Source of the DNA: Sulfuricurvum sp.
GTDB lineage: Bacteria; Campylobacterota; Campylobacteria; Campylobacterales; Sulfurimonadaceae
NCBI RefSeq assembly: GCF_023229695.1
Contig: NZ_JALNYS010000026.1
Coordinates: forward strand, 1 to 20,490
Direction: 5' to 3'
Length of the DNA: 20,490 nucleotides
Of the stretch, positions 1 to 7,161 are shown piece after piece; position 1 is the first letter of the stretch, and each line of letters opens with the position of its first letter. The position numbers were made by a program, and so were the translations under genes. Under the pieces are notes generated by a model. The model had not been told where the DNA came from, did no database searches, and saw only the letters and a list, made by a program, of their open reading frames with translations.

Positions 1-81
1 CGAACCGTTTAACCTGCTTAGTTTTCAATGATCGCAAACTCAAACTCTAAACCTTAACTCAAGGCCTATCAGCGTTTGTGG
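1..81 (-). other. Probable leader of an rRNA operon (continues off left edge)
   Basis: Downstream of the consensus promoter at 88-116, the minus strand carries a stretch at 14-33 reading GATCATTGAAAACTAAGCAG. It resembles the boxA-containing leaders and spacers of bacterial rRNA operons, where an (A/T)TTGAAAACTRAxCA core is common. No protein-coding frame is evident. I infer that this is the 5' leader of a 16S-first rRNA operon transcribed leftward out of the window. The rRNA itself is not in the window, so the call rests on the promoter strength and the boxA-like core. A tRNA or other stable-RNA operon is the alternative. Confidence 0.55.
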
Positions 82-87
82 ACGGGA

Positions 88-116
88 ATTATAGGGGAAA
101 TATTATGAAATGTCAA
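88..116 (-). promoter_or_regulatory. Perfect consensus sigma-70 promoter, leftward
   Basis: On the minus strand, TTGACA (111-116) and TATAAT (88-93) are separated by exactly 17 bp (94-110). Upstream, at about 117-145, lies a very A/T-rich tract like an UP element. Downstream of the -10 is a GC-rich discriminator (TCCCGTCC), typical of stringently controlled stable-RNA promoters. Transcription would start near position 80 and run off the left edge. The promoter sits just beyond the stop codon of the HDOD gene. Confidence 0.8.
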
Positions 117-149
117 GAGAAAATAAAAAGAATTTGAAAAAAAATACTT

Positions 150-965
150 TTATTCGTATTTTTCGCGTACTCGGCGTGCCGCATGTACAAATCGGATACG
201 GTCGCACCCCATTTGTTCAACAATAGTTGCCCCCGCTTCAATACTGCTATCGCTGAGTTGCTCTTTTACATTGATAGCGGCACGGATCGCTTTTAGTGCA
301 AGAACCATATCTTTGATCTCAGCATTAATCCCCTCTTCTTTTTCAACATTTTCCATTATTTCCGTAAAAACCTCTTCGAAATGCCAATGTTTGAATAATA
401 AAGCAGATATCTGAGCCGATGTTGTCCCTGCAAAGTCATCTTCAGTGGCACCGATCGAATTACTTTGGACCAGAGCATCCCGAAACATATCCCCATAGGA
501 GCTCTCCGTCAGTTCCTTGGCGATAATCACTTTGCCGGTTTCCATGATAAAAGCCAAAGGGATCATGATCTTTGCTTTGGTAACGTCAATCCCCATATAC
601 CATTGGAAGGTCAAAGCATTCTGCATCGCACTTATTTTGGAAAATTTTTCATTACTGATGCCGTAAGGAGACATATCGATTTCAAAATTTCGTTCCATCG
701 AGGCTTTAAGCGCCAGCGCACGTACCGTATTAAGTCCAAACAGCGTTACGGCCTGCATGACCGATACGATATGATTTTTAAGTCCGAAAACCGGAGCATT
801 CACTTTTGCCAAGATACCGGAGGTCAGAAGCGGATCGCCTTCAATAATCGAAACAATGGTTTTCATATTCGGTTCGCCGCTGCGAAATGCCTCTTCAAGC
901 TTAATAACCGATTCCGGAAAGGGGGGGAGTGAATTAATTTTGGCTATGATCGATTCAAATCCCAT
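150..965 (-). CDS. HDOD domain protein
   Basis: This 271-residue cytoplasmic protein is a stand-alone HDOD domain. The N-terminal SLPPFPESVIKLEEA and the following IVSIIEGDPLLTSGILAKVNAP segment match the HDOD pattern (LPxxP...I..DP.L...LL..aNS). The family is a degenerate HD-phosphohydrolase relative used in signalling and often found with chemotaxis or cyclic-di-GMP proteins; no catalytic HD pair is evident. The start ATG at 963-965 has a good Shine-Dalgarno sequence (AAAGG, 6 nt upstream). The gene begins 9 bp after the stop of the transporter gene, so it is probably the last gene of the same leftward operon. Its specific role is unknown. No clear terminator follows; an rRNA-type promoter begins about 35 bp beyond its stop. 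Confidence 0.85.
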   Translation of the reverse strand: MGFESIIAKINSLPPFPESVIKLEEAFRSGEPNMKTIVSIIEGDPLLTSGILAKVNAPVFGLKNHIVSVMQAVTLFGLNTVRALALKASMERNFEIDMSPYGISNEKFSKISAMQNALTFQWYMGIDVTKAKIMIPLAFIMETGKVIIAKELTESSYGDMFRDALVQSNSIGATEDDFAGTTSAQISALLFKHWHFEEVFTEIMENVEKEEGINAEIKDMVLALKAIRAAINVKEQLSDSSIEAGATIVEQMGCDRIRFVHAARRVREKYE

Positions 966-974
966 CTTGTACCT

Positions 975-3056
975 TTAATTTTTTTGCTCAGACCGGTCAA
1001 TTGATAACAACAAGACCGGAAGAATAAACAGATCGCTTAATAATGACATAAACATCAATAAAGTTCCATAAGCTCCGATCAGCTGAAGCGATTGCAGCTG
1101 CGTTAATGTCAGCAAAGCAAAAACAATCATAAGGACAACCGCACTGGTAATCGCCGGGACCCCCGAATAAAAGAACATAATTTCCAATGCGTGTTTGCGC
1201 GTACGTCCGAAATATCGGCTTCTAAAATATTTATAGGCGAAATGGATAATCGTATCGGATGTCAGACCGACCGAAATCGTCATTGCGATCAATGCTTCAA
1301 TGCTCAATGCAAAATCAAACAGCATCATAAAAAGGGTAAACCAGATAATCGGAAGGGCATTGGCAACAAAGCCGACAACTCCGATCTGAATCGACCGAAA
1401 AATCACCCCCATAATCAAACCGATCATTAACAATGCCGATACCAATGAAAATGCCAACAAAATACTTTTATCCATTTTTGAGCTTTCGGATAGGCTCTCA
1501 ACGTCCGTAAAATACAACGGAAGTTTTTGATACCCTTCCAGCCACCGTATAATGGACGACTGATCGGCGTTATGAAGTGTAATCGTAATGTTTAACGCAT
1601 CTTTTTCTATGTAAGCTTGTTTAAGATCATACAGCTCAAGAAAAAACAATGCCTGAAGCAACCGTTGTTCATCTAGGACGGATTGCGGTTTATTGGCCAT
1701 ATCAAGTTGCTTTAAAATCGTCACAATCGAATCGACTTTTGCTATTCCATGATTATCGGCACGGAGCTCTTTCTCAAACGTTTCAATTTTTTGCAAGGTG
1801 TTTAAGTCAATCTCTTCAAAAGGTACGTTCAAGGTAATCGTCGTGTGTGTAACGTGTTTGTCAAAAAAACCGTCCGAGGCGGTAGTAACACGAATTGCCA
1901 TTACGATTAAGACAATAAAAGAGAGTGTCATAAACCCTTTTAATATTTTTGGATTGTAGTGGATCTCCCGATTGGCGAACCAATAACAGATCCGTGCAAA
2001 ACCGACTTTTGGATGGCTAACCGAAAAATAGCTGAGCAATGCGGGCAAAAATACAATATTGACGATGTAAGCGACTGCGGATGAAACCATCAAACTCATA
2101 CTCAACATCGTAACAATTTTCGAATCGGCGAAAAGAAGCGATCCTAAACTAATGATTAATACCGGTAATGTCCAAACTGCGGGATGGAGATTTCGATTAA
2201 TACTCTTTTCAAGGGCACGAATAGGATCATTTTTAAATTGAGACACATGCCAACGATAATAAAAATAGAGGTAATGTCCGATAGCGATACTAACGACCAT
2301 TAAACTCATGGCAATGTGCATTTGCCTGCTGCCGGTCAAAAGATAAATAATACAAAATGTCCAAATCAATGTAATCAATGTCACACTGATAGCCCCGATT
2401 GCCGCAATAAAATTTTTAAATAAAATTTGTGACATCAATAGGATCACAATAATAATGACACCGGCATACCAAAGATAATGCCCAAGTTCAGCTTCAACGA
2501 CCGGTTCAGAATAGTGAAATTTAAACGGAACCGTGATCGAATCAATAGCAATCGGGGTTTTGGAATGGATCAAAAAATGAAACTCGGTAAAATCGTCGTT
2601 GACCATTTGCTCATACGGTTTGGGAAAAGCGGTAACAAAGGTATGAATTTTTTCGGCATCCAAGCGGTTGATGGAAAGTGCCTTCACCAAAGCGGACTCT
2701 TCAAAGCTCTGATCGTTATAGACAATATAGGAGGCAAACAACGATTCTACCTGTTCCACACCCGATAAATGTTCAAGCTCGTTTTGGACCAATTGTAACC
2801 GTATTTTTGTTTGTTCATCAAAAGAATCGGTTCGGACACTCAACCGCCCGATATAGGTTGCCGTGTACTCTTGTTTACAGGTTTTTTGGAACTGTTTAGA
2901 TTCGCTTAACCAAAAAAAAGTATCCGAAGAGATCAGTTCGGGTCGGATGAAGGCAAAAATAGCGATAGAGATCACAATAAAAAATCCGATAATAAGGCTA
3001 CGAAATCGCCGAACAGCGGCTACAAATCCTGAGGTATTGGGGGTATGGTAATACAT
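975..3056 (-). CDS. RND/MMPL-superfamily membrane transporter
   Basis: The predicted protein of 693 residues has the RND layout. There is one N-terminal membrane helix (about residues 13-32), a large extracytoplasmic loop, a block of five to six helices, then the same pattern repeated. The second helix block contains the segment MTISVGLTSDTIIHFAYKY, typical of the conserved helix-4 region of MMPL/SecDF/HpnN-like exporters. I choose the ATG at 3054-3056 (MYYHTPNTSGF). It lies 4 bp after the stop of the preceding gene and has AAGGAG upstream within that gene's end. A longer frame up to 3182 would overlap the upstream gene and add 42 unlikely basic residues. It may export or move a lipid or a product of the upstream peptide-modifying enzymes, but the substrate is unknown. 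Confidence 0.85.
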   Translation of the reverse strand: MYYHTPNTSGFVAAVRRFRSLIIGFFIVISIAIFAFIRPELISSDTFFWLSESKQFQKTCKQEYTATYIGRLSVRTDSFDEQTKIRLQLVQNELEHLSGVEQVESLFASYIVYNDQSFEESALVKALSINRLDAEKIHTFVTAFPKPYEQMVNDDFTEFHFLIHSKTPIAIDSITVPFKFHYSEPVVEAELGHYLWYAGVIIIVILLMSQILFKNFIAAIGAISVTLITLIWTFCIIYLLTGSRQMHIAMSLMVVSIAIGHYLYFYYRWHVSQFKNDPIRALEKSINRNLHPAVWTLPVLIISLGSLLFADSKIVTMLSMSLMVSSAVAYIVNIVFLPALLSYFSVSHPKVGFARICYWFANREIHYNPKILKGFMTLSFIVLIVMAIRVTTASDGFFDKHVTHTTITLNVPFEEIDLNTLQKIETFEKELRADNHGIAKVDSIVTILKQLDMANKPQSVLDEQRLLQALFFLELYDLKQAYIEKDALNITITLHNADQSSIIRWLEGYQKLPLYFTDVESLSESSKMDKSILLAFSLVSALLMIGLIMGVIFRSIQIGVVGFVANALPIIWFTLFMMLFDFALSIEALIAMTISVGLTSDTIIHFAYKYFRSRYFGRTRKHALEIMFFYSGVPAITSAVVLMIVFALLTLTQLQSLQLIGAYGTLLMFMSLLSDLFILPVLLLSIDRSEQKN

Positions 3057-3060
3057 AAAA

Positions 3061-3693
3061 TTAATCCCGCTCCTTCGCAATAATAAGATATGGACGTTTA
3101 CTGATTCCGATCTCTTCGGAAACACGTTCGATTTCATCGATTTTTTGTTCGATTTTCGGATCGACGGCCAAAGCCGTTTCAATCTCTTTTTTCCCGACCA
3201 TCACCTCCAGCGTTTTTTGTAACGGTGCGGAGGATCCGTAAATCGTAGCAATAAGATCGTGGGATTTAAACCGTTTCAGCTCATAAAAAAAGATGTAATA
3301 GCGATAGATGCTCCGTATTTTGCTGTTTTCATGAATCATGGAGATAAAATCTTGGGAATGGGGGCATTTGGGATCGACAAAAACATACACCCGGGTCTCC
3401 CCTTCCCCATATTGCATCGCATAGTGTTCGATCGGCTGAAGGAGGGCGATCTTTTGTTTGGTAGAGAGCTCTTTTGCAAAAGCTTCTGCCGACGTTAGGG
3501 ACCACGACAGCAGTACAGTTATCATAATAGACTTCTTGCATAACCTTGTTATGCAAGAAGTTTTCTGCCTCGAAGAGGCAAGCTTTAGCGCCATAGCGGC
3601 TAGCGTAGTGCTTTGGGCTTTGCTCAAAGCACGTTTAAAAGAGAGTTCTACAAGAACTCTAATAGAATATAGGGGATAGGTATTACGCTTCAT
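3061..3693 (-). CDS. Secreted thioredoxin-fold (DsbC/DsbG-like) protein interrupted in frame by a palindromic repeat
   Basis: The conserved part begins at about residue 75 and includes RVYVFVDPKCPHSQDF (residues 101-116), a thioredoxin-fold active-site strand. The motif is CPHS, with a single cysteine (C110) rather than CxxC, so simple dithiol oxidoreductase chemistry is doubtful. A hydrophobic core (MITVLLSWSLTS) and an AxA-like site (AEAFA, cleavage near residue 73) indicate export. Residues 12-56 are encoded by the 129-bp repeat at 3532-3660 plus one 6-bp duplication; without them the protein would start MKRNTYPLYSI-MITVLL, a normal signal peptide. The ATG at 3691-3693 is chosen as the ancestral start. 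A TTG at 3711 in frame, or the internal ATG at 3523-3525, are alternatives now that the insert lies between. It is probably cotranscribed with its neighbours. Confidence 0.7.
   Translation of the reverse strand: MKRNTYPLYSIRVLVELSFKRALSKAQSTTLAAMALKLASSRQKTSCITRLCKKSIMITVLLSWSLTSAEAFAKELSTKQKIALLQPIEHYAMQYGEGETRVYVFVDPKCPHSQDFISMIHENSKIRSIYRYYIFFYELKRFKSHDLIATIYGSSAPLQKTLEVMVGKKEIETALAVDPKIEQKIDEIERVSEEIGISKRPYLIIAKERD
3526..3531. repeat. Left 6-bp direct repeat (AATAGA) flanking element copy A
   Basis: AATAGA at 3526-3531 is repeated exactly at 3661-3666, immediately outside the two ends of the 129-bp palindromic element. The most likely reading is a target-site duplication made on insertion. 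Removing 135 bp (element plus one repeat) keeps the reading frame of the host gene and joins two halves of a sensible signal peptide. Confidence 0.6.
3532..3660. repeat. Palindromic repeat element, copy A (129 bp, inside a gene)
   Basis: The sequence is a string of hairpins. The first is ACTTCTTGCATAAC / GTTATGCAAGAAGT around a CTT loop (stem uses the A at 3531). The second is TGCCTC-GAA-GAGGCA, the third GTGCTTTG...CAAAGCAC, and the last AGAGTTCT-ACA-AGAACTCT ending at 3660. It is nearly identical to 11688-11816. The only differences are the first loop (CTT against AAG) and one base in the last loop. Its length is a multiple of three and it is free of stops in the frame of the host gene. No transposase is encoded, so it would have to be mobilised in trans. 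It behaves like the Rickettsia palindromic elements that insert in frame in genes, though I do not claim homology. Confidence 0.85.
3661..3666. repeat. Right 6-bp direct repeat (AATAGA) flanking element copy A
   Basis: This is the second copy of AATAGA, directly after the last hairpin of element copy A. In the coding direction it reads TCTATT on both sides of the insert, encoding Ser-Ile before and after it. Confidence 0.6.
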
Positions 3694-3750
3694 AACGGAA
3701 TCATAAAGCAATAATATTACGGAAACACTACATATTTGATGAAAAAATAA

Positions 3751-4653
3751 TCACTCTTTGACTTCTTCCCGACTAACATCCACCATAACGTTTAAATGGC
3801 TTAAACCACTCCCCTGAACAACCCCTTGGATCGGAGAGATATCGGAATAATCCCTCCCGAACCCCAAAAGAATATGTTGATCTCGGGGAACGATATTATT
3901 GGTCGGGTCAAAATCAAACCAGCCCAATTCCGGTAAATAAACCGAAAACCATGCATGGGACGCATCCGAACCAAACAGTTTATCTTCCCCTTTTGGAGGA
4001 ATCGTCTCGATGTAACCGCTCATATAGCGTGTCGGCAACCCCAATGAGCGCAATGCCGTTATTGCCAGATGGGCAAAATCCTGACACACCCCTTTTTTCG
4101 CTTCGAACACCTCATCCACCGGAGTACTGAGATTACTAAATCCCGGAACGAATTTAAAATCTTCAAAAATTCTCCCCATGAATTCCTGAATACTGAGATA
4201 TAAAGAGCGTTCCGGATGAAATGAAAGTCTGGCATACGCTTCCAGCCCTTCCGATGCCGGAACGAGAAGCGGACTTCTAAGGGTATACTGTTTTGCATCA
4301 ATCGATTCCGGTGTCCTATACGACAAACGTTTCATCGCCTCTTCAACGCTTAGGGATAAAGAGAGTTCGCGACGTATATCCAATGCCTCTATCGCTTCCT
4401 TATCGATCGCCACGCACGATTTTGCAATCACATTCAAAAGGGCATGGGGCTCGCGTACGAGAAGATGGTGCAGGTGGTTTCCGAAATAATCGTTATACTC
4501 ATCGGTTTCAGTTGCTGCCGGATCCACCGAAAGGGAAAAATCAACTACCGTCTGAACCGGTGTATTACGCGGCTTTAATCGGACTAAATTGTGACTGAAG
4601 CTAACCCATTGCTGATACGAAAATTGTGTATTATGATAAATGTGGTACACCAT
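3751..4653 (-). CDS. Transglutaminase-like cysteine peptidase-fold protein
   Basis: This 300-residue protein has the bacterial transglutaminase N-terminal region (residues 1-80, beta-rich, starting MVYHIYHNTQFSY) followed by a transglutaminase core. The catalytic triad is visible: C190 in KKGVCQDFAH, H233 in DASHAWFSVY and D249 in WFDFDPTNN. Such proteins are transglutaminase-fold hydrolases or amide-bond enzymes, and in this gene context they are predicted to act on peptides. No signal peptide is seen, so it is probably cytoplasmic. The ATG at 4651-4653 lies 5 bp after the stop of the ATP-grasp gene, which indicates translational coupling. It is a distinct, shorter relative of the N-terminal half of the 1125-residue protein upstream. 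Confidence 0.88.
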   Translation of the reverse strand: MVYHIYHNTQFSYQQWVSFSHNLVRLKPRNTPVQTVVDFSLSVDPAATETDEYNDYFGNHLHHLLVREPHALLNVIAKSCVAIDKEAIEALDIRRELSLSLSVEEAMKRLSYRTPESIDAKQYTLRSPLLVPASEGLEAYARLSFHPERSLYLSIQEFMGRIFEDFKFVPGFSNLSTPVDEVFEAKKGVCQDFAHLAITALRSLGLPTRYMSGYIETIPPKGEDKLFGSDASHAWFSVYLPELGWFDFDPTNNIVPRDQHILLGFGRDYSDISPIQGVVQGSGLSHLNVMVDVSREEVKE

Positions 4654-4658
4654 GTTCT

Positions 4659-7157
4659 CTACTCGTAATAATGTGCGAAATAGGTTTGGGAGAGCTCATT
4701 CGAAGCCCGGATCAGCCGCTCCGTAATTTCAGAAAGGAGGGTATCGAGTTCACTCCGGATATATTCATCTGGATTTAACGTGCACAGTACATCGATTTTA
4801 CTCAATCTCAACATCGAAAATGCCTCAAATATCGGTTTTTCGTATCCGCTTAGATAGGAAGCATGTCTGAATTTTGGAAGATGGGGGAATGCTTTTAGCA
4901 AGTGATCCAATTCACTAATCAACGATTTTGGAAATTTGATATCGAGTAATAAAAATTCGGTAACATTTCTAAGCTCTAACGAGGAGCGGTAATGTGCGCG
5001 GTACGCATTAAGGCTCTCGCATGTCCCCAGCAGTGTCTCCAGTACCTCATATTCCCCCAACGGATCGTACGAAAGGGTCAGAATGGATCTGGCTTTTGAA
5101 ATAAGTAACAAGGAGTGTTCAATCCGCTCTCCAATTTCATAGAGGGTCAGCCCCTGTTCGGTAAACAGACTCTCTTTGATCAACTCTTTGTACGCCATAA
5201 GCTGTATTAATAAACGGTCCAGTCCGCTGATCATCGAACGCGGAATCGGTTGTTTCTCCTTTGAAAAAGCCCCCCACTCCCGTTCCAAACGGTCAAAAAT
5301 GCGCCATGCTTCAAGAGAGAGAAGATTTTTGGTACTCGTATTCGCGCCGGAGAGCATTCTCAGCGTATACGACAAGGAACCGGAACGACGTTCGTAAGCC
5401 GTGACCGACCATATCTCCTCCATCGCATTTTTTACCTCTTGATCCCCCTCCCCTAAAAATCCCGGATAGCTCATGGTCATATGGGTCAATGCTTTTCGCA
5501 ATACATTCTGCGCCACCGGATTAAAACGCTGATCATACCGATAGGCATTCGCCATATATTTGACCGTAATACGGATCATTCGTGCCGTCATAATCGCACG
5601 GGTCAGGTAGCGTCCCAGCCAAAAAAGGTTCTCCGCACGCAAACTCGGAATCGTCTCCAAAGAGCTCTCCGCACCGATTTTCGGTTTAAACAGATTGATG
5701 GAAGGGAACTCTCCGGGTTCTCCTAAAATCCACAGATCCTTACTGCTCCCCCCCGTTTGCCCTGAAACCATCAGCGGATCATTGGTCGCACCGACACGGA
5801 CCAAACCTCCGGGCATCACATCATATTTCCCCTCTCTGGCAATCGCAAACGAACGGATGACCGCTTTTCTAGGCTCAATCGAATCTTTAATCAGCGTCGG
5901 CGTTGTCGCAAACTGCACTTCGTCCTGACCGACAAAAAGGTACGGCTCTTTGAGAATTTTTTCTCTTAGATTCTGCACCTCCTCTTTCGAGAGGCGTTTG
6001 CCGTCATAGATATGGTGCCCTTCGCTTTGATCGATTTTTTTGATGATCAACCGTTCAAGATTTTCCAGAACATAGTCGCGCTCTTTTTTTTGACCGCACC
6101 ACCATGTTGCGATTTGAGGAAGAATCAACTCTTCCTGAAGATAATAACGGGCCAGATACGGCATAAAAGGGTTGAGACCGAGGTTTTCCAATACGCCGCA
6201 TCCCAAAGGATTGACCATTTCGACCCCGTTTTTGCGTACCGCATGCACCAATCCCGAAACACCGAGCTGAGAGTCCGAACGTAACTCTAACGGATCACAA
6301 TACCCCTCATCCACACGCCGTAAAATAGCATCGACGCGACGAAGCCCTTTGAGACTTTTAAGCCAAATGCCGCCGTTCTTGGCCAATAAGTCCTGCCCCT
6401 GCACCAGCGTCAAACCTAAAAAGGAACTTAGGTAAGCGTGTTCGAAATAGGTTTCATTATGGGGACCCGGGGAGAGGAGGACATGGAGCGGTTCCCCTTT
6501 ATGATGGGGATTAAGTTCCTGCAGCATCGATTTAAAACTCTCAAAAAAGCTATAAAGCCGTTTGATGGAGATATCATTCAGAAGATCTTGCATCACGCTG
6601 TTCATCGTCAGACGGTTTTCTACCGCATACCCCAATCCGGACGGCGCTTGTGTACGGTCGTTGATAATCCACATTTTTCCGTCGGGACCGCGTGCCATAT
6701 CGGCAGCATAAATACGCAGGGCCGCAGAGGTATGCTTTTTCATATTGACCATTTGACGTATAAAACCGCTGTGAGCGTAAATAATTTCCGGAGCGATAAT
6801 CCCCTCTTTAATGACACGCTGTTCACTGTAGATATCCCGGTACAACATATCCAGAATTTTAGCCCGCTGCTGAAGTCCCGATTCGATCATTTTCCATTCA
6901 TTCTCGTCAATAACGAAAGGGATCGGGTCCAGTCTCCACGGACGGCTTATCCCGCTGGGGTCGTTGTACACATTGTAGGTGACACCATTGTCTTCCAAAC
7001 GCCAATCAATCTCTTTTTGCTTGGCTTGAAGTTGCTCAATTCCAAGCCGATCTAAATTTTCAAACATCCTCTGCCATTGCGGACGGATATTTTTTTCACT
7101 GTCCAGCATCTCGTCATAGGGGGAAGAGAAGCGGTAACGCTCAAACATCTGCGTCAA
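4659..7157 (-). CDS. Circularly permuted ATP-grasp / alpha-E domain fusion protein
   Basis: The 832-residue product joins two domains that are often separate genes. Residues about 60-480 match the circularly permuted type 2 ATP-grasp family (DUF404/DUF407). Visible conserved segments are NVYNDPSGISRPWRLDPIPF, NDRTQAPSGLGYAVENR and LVRVGATNDPLMVSGQTGGSSKD. Residues about 500-825, starting AENLFWLGRYLTRA, match the helical alpha-E family (DUF403). ATP-grasp enzymes form amide bonds through acyl-phosphates, and this family is predicted to make a peptide or peptide tag. The TTG start at 7155-7157 is preferred because AAAGG lies about 8 nt upstream, within the end of the previous gene. The ATG at 7146-7148 has poorer spacing. 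It sits 4 bp downstream of the preceding stop and is surely co-expressed. Confidence 0.9.
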   Translation of the reverse strand: MTQMFERYRFSSPYDEMLDSEKNIRPQWQRMFENLDRLGIEQLQAKQKEIDWRLEDNGVTYNVYNDPSGISRPWRLDPIPFVIDENEWKMIESGLQQRAKILDMLYRDIYSEQRVIKEGIIAPEIIYAHSGFIRQMVNMKKHTSAALRIYAADMARGPDGKMWIINDRTQAPSGLGYAVENRLTMNSVMQDLLNDISIKRLYSFFESFKSMLQELNPHHKGEPLHVLLSPGPHNETYFEHAYLSSFLGLTLVQGQDLLAKNGGIWLKSLKGLRRVDAILRRVDEGYCDPLELRSDSQLGVSGLVHAVRKNGVEMVNPLGCGVLENLGLNPFMPYLARYYLQEELILPQIATWWCGQKKERDYVLENLERLIIKKIDQSEGHHIYDGKRLSKEEVQNLREKILKEPYLFVGQDEVQFATTPTLIKDSIEPRKAVIRSFAIAREGKYDVMPGGLVRVGATNDPLMVSGQTGGSSKDLWILGEPGEFPSINLFKPKIGAESSLETIPSLRAENLFWLGRYLTRAIMTARMIRITVKYMANAYRYDQRFNPVAQNVLRKALTHMTMSYPGFLGEGDQEVKNAMEEIWSVTAYERRSGSLSYTLRMLSGANTSTKNLLSLEAWRIFDRLEREWGAFSKEKQPIPRSMISGLDRLLIQLMAYKELIKESLFTEQGLTLYEIGERIEHSLLLISKARSILTLSYDPLGEYEVLETLLGTCESLNAYRAHYRSSLELRNVTEFLLLDIKFPKSLISELDHLLKAFPHLPKFRHASYLSGYEKPIFEAFSMLRLSKIDVLCTLNPDEYIRSELDTLLSEITERLIRASNELSQTYFAHYYE

Positions 7158-7161
7158 CTAT

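Noticed and set aside
3458..3679. Rightward open frame starting in the thioredoxin-like gene and running through element copy A
   Set aside because: It is made of antisense of the host gene plus the stop-free repeat; there is no ribosome site or family resemblance.
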